Of a stretch of DNA of 50,000 nucleotides, positions 11,383 to 22,179 are shown piece by piece; within the stretch, counting starts at the first letter, position 1; each line of letters starts with the position of its first letter. This DNA comes from Prorocentrum cordatum (lineage: Eukaryota; Sar; Dinophyceae; Prorocentrales; Prorocentraceae), in contig CAUYUJ010014552.1 in NCBI GenBank assembly GCA_963575745.1, forward strand, positions 1 through 50,000, written 5' to 3'. Below the pieces are notes generated by a model. It was not told the DNA's origin, made no database searches, and saw nothing but the letters and a program-made list of their open reading frames with translations. A program made the position numbers and the translations under genes.

Positions 11383-13610
11383 GCTCTGAAAGGGGCACGC
11401 TTGTAGCAGACTGTCTTCCAGGCTTCCAAGCCTTCCCTCCCAGCGGGCCTGGATCTCGACCGCCGCCTTCGCCCTCACTAGCCCCCCGTCGGCTTTTACC
11501 TACAGCTTTGCTTTCCCTGCCTCCGCTCGGCTCCTGTCCCCCATCATGCCCTCTCTGCGCTGTGGTGGTCGAGGATCCGTGCCCCGCAGTGAATTCCATT
11601 CAAGCCACCCCTGCTTTGGTGCAGCGGCAGGGAGCCCTCGCAAAGGCCTGGGCTGCGGCCGAGGCATCTTCTCTGGGGGCGGCCAATCCTCGATGTCGTG
11701 GTACCCGTCCCTCGCGCATCTGAAGAATTCGGTGCCAGACTTCAAGAGTTCCGTACCGGATTTTTTGCTACGGCACGTGGTCGCAGCGGCAGCGAGTGCT
11801 GGGTCCGCCTGCCACATCAAGCGCAGATTTCGGATGCCCACACCAGATGCCTGCGGATCAGCCACAGTGCCACCTTGCCCGTTGAAGAAACTGCATCATC
11901 TTCGAGCATGTGACGTTAGAGGTGGAAAGCCTGTCGATACCGAGGTCTTCCCCTTGCTTCTGCCTCCTTGGACATCACTGGGACTGGCCATCGTTGCCAC
12001 GGCTGTATTCGCCTTGGAATCTTGAGACGCGAGCGCGGACCCAGCGTAATGTTCGGGTGATCGCGGCCCTGGGAGCACGGGGCTGGTTAGTGTACTCGAC
12101 AGAGGACCGCAGCCTTGGGAGAGCGGACTCAGGGTGATTTGCGAGAGGTCTCTGGGAGCGCGGATCCAACGTGATTTACGCGGCATCGCGGGGAGCAATA
12201 ATGGCAATGAGCCCTCACGACCGTGGTTTTGGGAGGCTTCTGGGCGCCAGTGGGGGGACTTACATGTCCATTCCAAATCTCTTCCAGCACAGCCACGCGG
12301 AGGCCATTGCAACAACACGTTTGGAGGTCCCATTGGGGGAGGCCGCCGGACAACAGGAAGCGCGCTGAGATTCGAAGAGTCGCGGGATGGGCGGCGTTCT
12401 CTAGCCCGGGTGGACCTTCTACGTATCAGGGGAGGTCTGGGAGGGGAGTGGTTCGGGAATCCTACGCGATCGGGACGTGGCGGATGACGGGAAGTGTGCT
12501 TATACTCGAGGTGTCGCGCGATGGACGTTGATCGCCGACTTGGAGGGACATTATCTAGGTGCCTGCGGCGACTTCACCACCGTGCTACCGAAGCACTCTG
12601 TGTGGCGAACGTCATTACATGTGATGCCTCTCGGCTCCTTCTCCTGATGAGCTCCCATGGGGACGAATTGGGCCGTCTTGTGGCTGTCTTGTGCTCCGGA
12701 TAGCACCAATCGGAGTTCGGTGGCAAATGGCCAGAGGAGGCCGAGTCGCCCAGCAGCCCGACGATGGCATTCAACCGTGCCATCAGAGTTGCTCAGCGGC
12801 CCTCCTCGACTGCCCCGCCCCACGGCGACGCTGCTCCGCTCGCCACGAGGGCCGAGATAAGGCCGTTGGCATTCCCCACCCACGGATTTCACCGTGGCCT
12901 TGGGAGGCCATCAGTTGGCTTGTGCTCCCGTTGGGCAGTCTCGGGGGTCCCTTGTGGCTTTCTTGGGCCGTCTTGGGGGACCTATTGAGCCGTTTTGTGG
13001 TCTTGGGGCTCCGTATGCCGTCTGAGGGCTCTCTTGGGGCCGTCGTAGACCCGCCTGGGGACCTTTGTGGCCGTCCAGGGTACTTCTCAGGCCGTCATGT
13101 GTGCCTCTGGAGGCTCTCTTGGGCCAGCTTGGGGCCCCCTGGGCCGACTAAGGGGCCTTCTTGGATCTTCGACCAGCGTGCCTGGACTGGTCCGGGGGCC
13201 TCTTTGAAGCCTCCTGGGATCTATTCGGCGCTTCCCTGGAGCTGTTGGGTGCCTCTCGAGGCACGGCTGGGCCATCTTGGCGGCCTGGGTGACCCTCCCC
13301 GACCGTCGCGGAAAGCCTCTCGCAGAGACTCGCTCGGAGAGTTCCATGGGAAGGCGTCGGCGCGCCCAGGGGTCCTCGGCCGGGGGAGGGGTGCACGCAG
13401 AGCTGTGTGAGAGGAGGAGAGGGGGGGCTTGTCGCAGGCTTGCGAACAGAAACCCAGCCGGGCAGCACTCGGTATTCTGTAGCGCCTCAGTGTGCCAGAG
13501 TGGTCCTTCGCGTGCAGCTGCGGAGGTCTTGGATGGGGACTGTGCCGATGTCGCTCGCGACTGCGGCCGCGACCGCGACGTCGAATTCTGCTGCTGCTGC
13601 TTGTCCTCAG
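11383..13610. other. spacer between U0 and U1
   Basis: It carries the standard spacer blocks: a 3' flank beginning CTCTGAAAGGGGCACGCTTG, a conserved block at 11500-11910, diverged repeats of about 45-50 bp around 12020-12190 (TTGGGAG-AGCGGACTCAG-like), and TTGGGGCC-type repeats at 12940-13210 leading to the next gene. Open frames exist on both strands of the 11500-11910 block, but changes between units are mostly amino-acid-altering in either frame. I therefore annotate no gene. Confidence 0.6.
13560..13610 (+). promoter_or_regulatory. probable spliced-leader trans-splice acceptor of U1
   Basis: A CTGCTGCTGCTTGTCCTCAG tract ends in AG at 13609-13610, exactly 63 nt before the start codon. The same acceptor and 63-nt leader length recur in U2 (AG 17265-17266), U3 (23278-23279), U4 (26880-26881), U5 (30484-30485) and U6 (34085-34086). 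Dinoflagellate mRNAs receive a trans-spliced leader at such sites. An ordinary cis-intron acceptor from an upstream non-coding exon is the alternative. Confidence 0.5.
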
Positions 13611-13673
13611 GCCTCCGGCATACCAGGCTTCGTCTGCGCACCCTCGGCCTCTGCCGCTCCGCCCCCTGCCGCG

Positions 13674-14857
13674 ATGAGCCGCGTGGTGCTCGCCGTGTTC
13701 GCCCTCCTTCTCTCCATCCATGGCTGCGTCGCCGATGAGCAGACAACGACCATGGAGGACCATGGTGGAGTGCCGTAGGTGTAGGCATGGACAGAGATTC
13801 GGTCCCGCTGGATCTTATCGTGGCATCTAGCCTGGTCCTGTTGACGTGAGGGCACATGTATTCGAGGGTCGCGGAACAGGGGGGGAAGATCGCTGGGGCG
13901 TCGGGGTGTTCAGCTTGTGCGCTGGCCGCGCCCGCGTGCTGCCGGTGTCTTCTCTGCGAGCTGGCCCCACCGCGGCCTCGCTTCTAGATCTCTGGCGCTT
14001 CACCATGCAATTGTCGCCATCACCCTTCCTCTGAGCTGCTCTCCCTCACCACAATAAGTTTTGAAGAAGCCTCTAAGAAGGCGTCGATCCCTTCTGGAAA
14101 AAACCTTCCTCCATGGCGCACCGGTCGGCCTGGGTTGTGGCCTGCTCGCAGCGTGCTCGCAGTTCGGCTGAGGCTCGCTCGGCACCCCTCGTAGCCCAAT
14201 AGCAGCCCGCACGCTGCTCTCCGATGGCCTTCTGTCAGCTCATTGCTAGCTTGCTTAGCTGGCCTCCTGGGAGCTGCGACGTTGTCTTTCGAAGAGAGAG
14301 GGTTGAACTCCTGGTGCAGGTTCTGCAGGGATTGTCTAGGATTACTTCGTTTCCTGGGCGCGGGTCCCGGTAGCGTTCCTCCCTGCTCTCTGCTCCCCCC
14401 CCCCCCCACCCGGGCCGAGGAGCGCCGCCTGACGGACACCACCATGGGCGACGACACGACGAGCGCCGCGCCTCGCACTGGAAGCCCAGGCACCGTGCTC
14501 CTGGCGCTCCTCGCCTTCCTCTACGTGGGCAGCGCGGCGGGTGCGGCGCTGGACGAGTCCACCACGATGGCCGACGAGCGCCGCCTGACGGACACCACCA
14601 TGGGCGACGACACGACGAGCGCCGCAGCTCGCAGTGGCGCCCTTGGCACCATGCTCCTGGCGCTCCTCGCTTTCCTGTTCGTGGGCAACGCGGCTGGGGC
14701 GGCAGTGGACGAGTCCACCACCATGGCCGACGAGCGCCGCCTGACGGACACCACCATGGGCGACGACACGACGAGCCCCGCGGCCCCCCGCGCGGCGTTC
14801 CGGACGGCGCCGCTGTTCGCCCTTGCTGCGGCGCTCGGTCTTGCAGCCCATCGCTAA
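13674..14857 (+). CDS. small secreted or membrane repeat protein, array copy U1
   Basis: Predicted exons are 13674-13757 and 14420-14857, giving about 173 aa. Exon 1 encodes a signal peptide (VVLAVFALLLS core, cleavage expected after GCVA) followed by DEQTTTM. Exon 2 has 52-aa modules starting near codons 29 and 81 and a shortened third near 133. Each combines ADERRLTDTTMGDDTTS with a hydrophobic run (VLLALLAFLYVG, MLLALLAFLFVG, then a C-terminal LFALAAALGLAA). Exon 1 and exon 2 carry GAGGA at both intron ends (13755 and 14417), so the join is read as GAG|GAG with a GA-AG intron; a GT donor at 13775 is the alternative. This copy differs in exon 1 (MSR for MNR, SIHG for SSHG) and has three extra C in the pre-acceptor tract. 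The product is expected in the secretory pathway, surface or membrane. The family is unknown to me. Confidence 0.7.
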
Positions 14858-17266
14858 GCTCTGAAAGGGGCACGCTTGTAGCAGACTGTCTTCCAGGCTT
14901 CCAAGCCTTCCCTCCCAGCGGGCCTGGATCTCGACCGCCGCCTTCGCCCTCACTAGCCCCCCGTCGGCTTTTACCTACAGCTTTGCTTTCCCTGCCTCCG
15001 CTCGGCCACTGTCCCCCATCATGCCCTCTCTGCGCCGTGGTGGTCGAGGATCCGTGCCCCGCAGCGAATTCCATTCAAGCCACCCCTTCTTTGGTGCAGC
15101 GGCAGGGAGTCCTCGCAAAGGCCTGGGCTGCGGCCGAGGCATCTTGCCACGCCGTCCGTCTCCGTGAAAGATGAGGACCAGGAGGCTTGACATTTTTCAG
15201 GTCCGCGAGGGACTCAGACTGCGGCGTGCGGTTGGTCACGGGCCATGTCAAGTGTAGACTTCGGGGGAGGCCAACCTCAGTTGCAGCGGCCTTCGCAAAG
15301 GCGCGGGCCGCTGGCTTCCCTGGGGGCGGCCGATCCTCGATGTCGTGGTACCCGTCTCTCGCGCATCTGAAGAATTCGGTGACGGACTTAAAGAGTTCCG
15401 TACCGGATTCTTTGCTACGGCACGTGGTCGCAGTTGCAGCGAGTGCCAGGGTCCGCCTGTCACATCGAGCGCAGATTTCGGATGCCCACACCAAATGTTT
15501 GCGGATCAGCCAAAGTGCCACCTTGCCCGTTGAAGAAATTGCATCATCTTCGAGCATGTGACGTTGGAGGTGGAAAGCCTGCCGATACCGAGGCCTTCCC
15601 CTCGCTTCTGCCTCCTTGGACATCATTGTGACGGACCGGCCCTCGTTGCCACGGCTGTATTCGCCTTGGAATCTTGAGACGCGAGCGCGGACCCAGCGTG
15701 ATGTTCGGGTGATCGTGGCCCTGGGAGCACGGGGCTAGTGTACTTGACTGAGGACCGCAGCCTTGGGAGAGCGGACTTAGAGTGATTTGCGAGAGGTCGT
15801 GGCTCTGGGAGCGCGGATCCAACGCAATCTACGCGGGATCGCGGGGGGCAATAAACGAAAGGAGCCCTCACGACCGTGGTTTTGGGAGGCTTCTGGGCGC
15901 CAGTGAGGGGGCTTACAGATGGGGGTCATTTATGGCTACTGCAATCTCTTCCAGCACAGCAGCTACACGGAGGCCAATGCAACAATACGTTTGGAGGCCC
16001 CATTGGGGGATGCCGCCGGACGACAGGAAGCGCGCTTAGACTCGAAGAGTCGCGGGATGGACGGCGCTCTCTAGCCAGGATGGACCTTATACGTATCAGG
16101 GGAGGTCTGGGAGGGGAGTGGTTCGGGAATCCTCCGCGATCGGGACGTGACGGATGACGGGAAGTGTGCTTATACTCGAGGTGTCGCGCGATGGACGTTG
16201 ATCTCCGATTTGGAGGGACGTAGTGATGTAGGTGCCTGCGGCAACTCCACACCGTGCCAGCGAAGCACTCTGTGTGGCGAACGCCATTACATGTGATGCC
16301 CCTCGGCTCCTCTTGATGAGCTCTCATAGGGACGAATTGGGCCGCCTTGTGGTTCTCTTGTGCTCCAAATAGCACCTGTCGGAGCTCGGTGGCGCATGGC
16401 CAGAGGAGGCCGAGTCTCCCAATAGCCCGACGATGGCATTCAACCGTGCCATCAGAATTGCTCAGCGGTCCTCTCGACTGCCCCGCCCCACGGCGATGCT
16501 GCTCCTCTCGCCACGAGGGCCGAGATAAGGCCGCTGGCATCCGCCACCCACGGATTTCACCGTGGTCTTGGGAGGCCATCAGTTGGCTTGTGCTCCCGTT
16601 GGGCAGTCTCGGGGGTCCCTTGCGGCTCTCTTGGGCCGTCTTTGGGGACCTATTGAGTCGTCTTGGGGTCTTGGGGCTCCCTTGGTAGTCTGAGGGCTCT
16701 CTAGGGGCCGTCGTGGACCTGTCCTGGGGCCTTTGTGGCCGTCTAGGGTCTTTCTCAGGCCGTCATGGGTACCTCCAGAGGCTCTCTTGGGTCAGCTTGG
16801 GGCTCCCTGGGCCGACTAGGGGCCCTCTTGGATCTTCGACCAACATGCTTGGATTGGTTTGTGTGCCTCTCGGAAGCCTCTTGGGGTCTATTCGGCACTT
16901 CCGCGGAGCTGTTGGGTGACTCTTGAGGCAAGGCTGGGCCATCTTGGCGGCCTTGGTGACCCTCCCTGGCCGTCGTGAAAGCCGCGCAGAGACTCGCTCG
17001 AGAGTTCCAGGAAGGCGTCGGGGCGCCCGGGAGTCCTCGGGAGGGGGACGGTGCACGCAGAGCTTTGTGAGATAAGAGGAGGCTATTCACAGACTTACAG
17101 AAGCCCAGCCAGGCAGCACTCGGTATTCTACAACGCCTCAATGTGCCAGAGTGGTCCTCCGTGTGCAACTGCGGAGGTCTTGGATAGGGAATGTGGAATG
17201 TGCCGATGTCGCTCGCGACTGCGACCGCGACCGCGACGTCGTTCTGCTGCTACTGCTTGTCCTCAG
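14858..17266. other. spacer between U1 and U2
   Basis: About 2.4 kb of standard spacer: 3' flank, conserved block about 14975-15560, diverged 45-50-bp repeats about 15680-15850, a block around 16090-16560, TTGGGGCC-type repeats 16590-16960, and the trans-splice acceptor at 17265-17266. Open frames are present on both strands but not favoured by the pattern of changes between units. Confidence 0.6.
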
Positions 17267-17329
17267 GCCTCTGGCATACCAGGCTTCGTCTGCGCACCCT
17301 CGGTCTCTGCTGCTCCGCCCCTTGCCGCG

Positions 17330-18509
17330 ATGAACCGCGTGGTGCTCGCCGTGTTCGCCCTCTTGCTCTCCAGTCATGGCTGCGTCGCCGATGAGCAGAC
17401 CACGACCATGGAGGACCATTGCGGAATGCCGTAGATGTAGGGATGGACAGAGATTCGGTCCCGCTTGATCTTATCGTCCTTAGCATCCAGCCTGGTTCTG
17501 TTGACGTGAGTGCAAATTTGTTCGAGGGTTGCGGAACAAGGGGGGAAGATCGCTGGGGCGTCAGGGTGTTGCGCTTGCCGCGCCCGCGTTCTGCCGGTGT
17601 CTTCTCTGCGAGCTGGCCCCGCCGCGGCCTCGCTTCTAGATCTCTGGCGTTTCACCATGCAGTTGTCGCCATCACCCTTCCTCTGAGCTGCTCTCATTCA
17701 CCGTAAGAAGTTTTCGAAGAAGCCTCTAAGAAGGCGTCGATCCCTTCTCGGAAACACCTTCCTCCATGGCGCACCGATCGGCCTGGGTTGCGGCATGCTC
17801 GCAGAGTGCTCGCAGTTCGGCTGAGGCTCGCTCGACAGCCCTCGTAGCCCAATAGCAGTCCGCTGCTCTCCGATGGCCTTCCGTCAGCTCATTGCTAGCT
17901 TGCTTGGCTGGCCTCCTGGGAGCTGCGACGTTGTCTTTCGAAGAGAGGGGTTGAACTCCTGGTGCAGGTTCTGCAGGGATTGTCTAGGATTACTTCGTTT
18001 CCTGGGCGCGGGTCCCGGTAGCGTTCCTCCCTGCTCTCTGCTCCCCCCTCCCCCCCCCGCACCCGGGCCGAGGAGCGCCGCCTGACGGACACCACCATGG
18101 GCGACGACACGACGAGCGCCGCGCCTCGCACTGGAAGCCCAGGCACCGTGCTCCTGGCGCTCCTCGCCTTCCTCTACGTGGGCAGCGCGGCGGGGCGGCG
18201 CTGGACGAGTCCACCACGATGGCCGACGAGCGCCGCCTGACGGACACCACCATGGGCGACGACACGACGAGCGCCGCAGCTCGCAGTGGCGCCCTTGGCA
18301 CCATGCTCCTGGCGCTCCTCGCGTTCCTGTTCGTGGGCAACGCGGCTGGGGCGGCAGTGGACGAGTCCACCACAATGGCCGACGAGCGCCGCCTGACGGA
18401 CACCACCATGGGCGACGACACGACGAGCCCCGCGGCCCCCCGCGCGGCGTTCCGGACGGCGCCGCTGTTCGCCCTTGCTGCGGCGCTCGGTCTCGCAGCC
18501 CATCGCTAA
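17330..18509 (+). pseudogene. array copy U2, frameshifted
   Basis: Exon 1 (17330-17413) is intact and encodes the standard signal peptide. Exon 2 (18073-18509) lacks one base near 18191-18196, where the others read GCG-GCG-GGT-GCG and this copy reads GCGGCGGGGCGG. The frame is lost after the first hydrophobic stretch; modules 2 and 3 stay open in the shifted frame (ATG at 18219, stop at 18509). The pre-acceptor C-rich tract is 8 bases longer than in U0. The changes in the remaining codons are synonymous (GCG for GCT, ACA for ACC, CTC for CTT), which suggests recent damage or a sequencing error in a G-rich run rather than long decay. Confidence 0.65.
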
Positions 18510-19798
18510 GCTCTGAAAGGGGCACGCTTGTAGCAGACTGTCTTCCAGGCTTCCAAGCCTTCCCTCCCAGCGGGCCTGGATCTCGACCGCCGCCTTCGCC
18601 CTCACTAGCCCCCCGTCGGCATTTACCAACAGCTTTGCTTTCCCTGCCTCCGCTCGGCCACTGTCCCCCATCATGCTCTCTCTGCGCCGTGGTGGTCGAG
18701 GATCCGTGCCCCGCAGTGAATTCCATTCAAGCCACCCCTGCTTTGGTGCAGCGGCAGGGAGCCCTCGCAAAGGCCTGGGCTGCGGCCGAGGCATCTTGCC
18801 ACGTCGCCCAATTCCGTGAAAGAAGCGGGCCAGGAGGCTTGACATTTTTCAGGTCCGCGAGGGACTCAGACTGCGGCGTGCGGTTGGTCACAGGCCATGT
18901 CAAGTGTAGACTTCGGGGGAGGCCAACCTCAGTTGCAGCGGCCTTCGCAAAGGCGCGGGCCGCTGGCTTCCCTGGGGGCGGCCGATCCTCGATGTCGTGG
19001 TACCCGTCCCTCGCGCATCTGAAGAATTCGGTGACGGACTTAAAGAGTTCCGTACCGGATTCTTTGCTACGGCACGTGGTCGCAATTGCAGCGAGTGCCA
19101 GGGTCCGCCTGTCACATCGAGCGCAGATTTCGGATGCCCACACCAAATGTTTGCGGATCAGCCAAAGTGCCACCTTGCCCGTTGAAGAAATTGCATCATC
19201 TTCGAGCATGTGACGTTGGAGGTGGAAAGCCTGCCGATACCGAGGCCTTCCCGTCGCTTCTGCCTCCTTGGACATCATTGGGACGGACCGGCCCTCGTTG
19301 CCACGGCTGTATTCGCCTTGGAATCTTGAGACGCGAGCGTGGACCCAGCGTAATGTTCGGGTGATCGTGGCCCTGGGAGCACGGGGCTAGTGTACTTGAC
19401 TGAGGACCGCAGCCTTGGGAGAGCGGACTCAGGGTGATTTGCGAGAGGTCGTGGCTCTGGGAGCGCGGATCCAACGTAATTTACGCGGGATCGCGGGGGG
19501 CAATAATCGCAAGGAGCCCTCACGACCGTGGTTTTGGGAGGCTTCTGGTTGCCAGTGGAGGGGCTTACAGATGGGGGTCATGTATGGCTAGTACAATCTC
19601 TTCCAGTACAGCAGCTACAATACGTTTGGAGGCCCCACGGGGGGAGGTCGCCGGACGACAGGAAACGCGCTGAGATTCGAAGAGTCGCGGGATGGGCGGC
19701 GTCCTCTAGCCCGGGTAGACCTTATACGTATCAGGGGAGGTCTGGGAGGGGAGTGGTTCGGGAATCCTCAGCGATCGGGACGTGGCGGATGACGGGAA
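18510..19798. other. spacer after U2, left part
   Basis: Standard spacer up to the insertion point, including the conserved block (about 18635-19213) and the diverged 45-50-bp repeats (about 19330-19500). The 192-codon plus-strand frame 18635-19213 and the minus-strand frame opposite it are alternative readings of the same block. Compared with U4, each shows about 15 amino-acid changes and no excess of synonymous ones, so neither is annotated as a gene. Confidence 0.6.
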
Positions 19799-19809
19799 GT
19801 GTGCTTATA

Positions 19810-22168
19810 AGGCCCTGGCTCGAGCGATTCTGGCGTCGTTTTTCGTGTCTGCGGGGTCGCAAACCCCCGCGCAGCATGATCATCAGTCGATGGCGAGACT
19901 TGTCATGTTTCGTTTCTCTTCTGTGCGCCATCGCTAGCCGAAGTTCACTACGCTGGAGGGCCGAGCGTTCGGTGGCGGCACGACCACCGTGGAGCTCCGT
20001 GTCGCAGGATGACTACTATGACGGGAGCGAGCCGGTGCACAGCATATGGAGCTATCACCGCGCCCACCGTGCTATGCTCGCCAGAGGCCGCCAGAGGGCG
20101 GGTGTGGTCTGAGGTCGACCTTCATGTAGGCCAGGACCTTGCGGCACACTCCAGCTATGTGGTTACCTCAGGCGGCGACGCAATTTACTCGCCTGAAGCT
20201 CGGATCTGGGATCGCCCCGGCAACATCATCACGCCTTTCCCGCGGCTAGAGTCCACGCGGATTGCTTCACGGTGGGCCGGGATAACTGGTGGGCAGCCAA
20301 GCAGTCTGCCAAGGAGCGTGCAACGGCGGTCCTTGCAGGCAAAGGTGCCAGCAAAGGAGAGGACCCACCGCGTGGGTAGCCCAGTGTTCGACCCTCGGGC
20401 CAGACGGGTGCGCTTCTTGGACCGCCCGACCTACCACTGCATCGATGAAGAAGTTGATGGTGCACAGTGTCTTGGGGTTCGGCGCTACCTACCGCGCGAT
20501 CAACGGCCACCACCTCAAGAAGAGGGTCAGTCCGTTCGGGAGAATGAGACGTCCAAGTGCACCGGTAGTCCGCCAGCTCCTGCAAGGGTCAGGTCCAGCA
20601 GGTGGGGCATCGGCAGGGCCACCTCGACAACTGCGGCGCCATCCTCTGCGCCCAGGAAACGGCCGCCCCGTGAGAGTGTACCCGCGCCAGCCCATGAACG
20701 GGAGGTGCGTCGCTGGGCGCGGAGCTGGGTCCGCAGCGCGAGGGGCGGAGCCCAGCCAGATGGCGAGGTGGAGTGGAAAGACCTGGTGTGCCAGCAGCTC
20801 GGGGTCAAACTGTTGAACAACTTGCGCGTGAGATTTGTGGCCGCGCGTGGCGCAGGGGCGCCAACCGCAGGGCTGCTTTCTTACGGTGGCTTGACGCGCT
20901 CTCGCCTGCAGCACGGAGCGCGGCATGCGGCGTGCAGCAGTATGATCAGGAACAACTACGGAGCTGGATCGCCAATCCGAATCGGGCAGGACCAGCGCCA
21001 CCCACAGGGAAGCCTCGACGTCCACGCTGGCAGCCGCGTCCGCGCTGGCACTCGGGGACGACGACATCTACAGCATATGCGGCCGCCTGTATCACCGTCC
21101 ATGGCCTGGGACGTGCATGCGTTCCCCGGGGGGGCGGGGGCCCTCGCCGTGGTGGAGAACGTGGCCGGGGGCATCTCGCTGCAGGTCCCTGCGGCCCCCC
21201 AGGCGGCATCCGCTGCCAGCGCGGCCCTGGTGCTCGAGAGCAAGGCCAAGACGATGCTAAGGATGGGCCGCGCGGTGGAGTCCTACGACTCCGAGGGCAA
21301 GACCGCCAATGCGGCGGCCGCGGAGGCGGGTGAGGCGCGCAGGGGGCACCCGCAGGGCAGGCGCCCCGATGCCCTGCTGCGAGCGGACCTGTGCCACCTA
21401 CAGTTGGCGCTTCGAGGGCGCGGAGCCGCCCTGAAGGAGGACAAGACCGAGCACGTCCAACATCAGGTCCAGATGACTTCGAAGGCGGTGGCCATTGCTG
21501 GCGAGATGGCCCCCCTAACGCACCCGTGCCAAGCGGGGCGCTGCTTCGTGAAAGAGTGCCAGAACAGCGTGAAGGAGGGCAGGGTTCGCTGGATCGGAGA
21601 GACTGACCGTCACCGCGTGCTGATGGTATCCATCCCACAATTTTGTGGGGCGTTGAAGTGGCAGGAACTTGCGGGACTTGCGATCGTCGACGACCAGGCT
21701 CCTCGCACCACGCCGTAAGCTGAAGGAAGTGAAGTAGTAGCCTGGGCATGTTGGGTTTACTTCAGGTGAGTCCATCAGGTTGCATGCACCAGTGCCCACT
21801 TCTTCAGTAAAGCCTGCTGCAGGCGCCTGCTTGTGCCTCTTCGTCCGCCCCCCTTCCTTCTCGGCCCGCTGCGTTGGTGACTTTGAGTTTGGCTTGGCCC
21901 GCAACCCTGCCCTTGCACTTCTTATTGCAGGTGTGGGCGGCTCCCGCTATGCTGCGCTATGCTTATCCGGCACATGGTGTGTTGCGCCGTTTGAAAATCA
22001 CAGCTCGCCGCCAGCCCGAGGCCAGAGGGTCGCGTGCTGATGTGCTGGCTTCCCACCAGTGGTTGGTCAGCTTTGTATGTTGCGTCCGTGGGCGCGCGCG
22101 GGCCGACCTTGCGGTTGGCTCTGTGAATGCTCGCGAGACCTCAGCGTGGGGGTTGCGTCTTCGAAACC
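19810..22168 (+). mobile_element. 2.36-kb insertion with 11-bp target-site duplication
   Basis: Other units read GGGAAGTGTGCTTATACTCGAG without interruption. Here the sequence GTGTGCTTATA occurs at 19799-19809 and again at 22169-22179, with 2359 bp between that no other unit has. The inserted ends show no terminal inverted repeats (AGGCCCTGGC at the left; the right end reverse-complements to GGTTTCGAAG). I also see no poly-A tail. A long, irregular duplication without inverted repeats is what retroposition usually leaves. The plus-strand orientation is assumed from the long open frame. Confidence 0.85.
20009..21718 (+). CDS. unidentified long open frame inside the insertion
   Basis: A 569-codon frame that I cannot assign to a family. 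Its middle is Pro/Arg-rich, and the C-terminal part (from about residue 365) has Ala-rich stretches and a Cys-containing tail (CQAGRCFVKECQNS). Protein-like stretches also appear in the other two frames, for example around 20245-20365 and 20800-21010. This may therefore be a decayed coding region with frameshifts that happens to stay open in one frame. No reverse-transcriptase, endonuclease or DDE motif was seen. It may be the cargo of the insertion or a retroposed gene fragment. Confidence 0.25.
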   Translation: MTTMTGASRCTAYGAITAPTVLCSPEAARGRVWSEVDLHVGQDLAAHSSYVVTSGGDAIYSPEARIWDRPGNIITPFPRLESTRIASRWAGITGGQPSSLPRSVQRRSLQAKVPAKERTHRVGSPVFDPRARRVRFLDRPTYHCIDEEVDGAQCLGVRRYLPRDQRPPPQEEGQSVRENETSKCTGSPPAPARVRSSRWGIGRATSTTAAPSSAPRKRPPRESVPAPAHEREVRRWARSWVRSARGGAQPDGEVEWKDLVCQQLGVKLLNNLRVRFVAARGAGAPTAGLLSYGGLTRSRLQHGARHAACSSMIRNNYGAGSPIRIGQDQRHPQGSLDVHAGSRVRAGTRGRRHLQHMRPPVSPSMAWDVHAFPGGAGALAVVENVAGGISLQVPAAPQAASAASAALVLESKAKTMLRMGRAVESYDSEGKTANAAAAEAGEARRGHPQGRRPDALLRADLCHLQLALRGRGAALKEDKTEHVQHQVQMTSKAVAIAGEMAPLTHPCQAGRCFVKECQNSVKEGRVRWIGETDRHRVLMVSIPQFCGALKWQELAGLAIVDDQAPRTTP

Positions 22169-22179
22169 GTGTGCTTATA

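Noticed and set aside
10775-11599. Long minus-strand frames opposite exon 2 (about 270 codons, repeated in every unit)
   Set aside because: They mirror the GC-rich coding strand and its lack of complementary stops. The synonymous pattern of changes fits only the plus-strand frame.
18635-19278. Conserved spacer frames: 192 codons on the plus strand and about 183 on the minus strand
   Set aside because: Between U2 and U4 both readings change about 15 residues with no excess of synonymous changes. Conservation is explained by array homogenisation.
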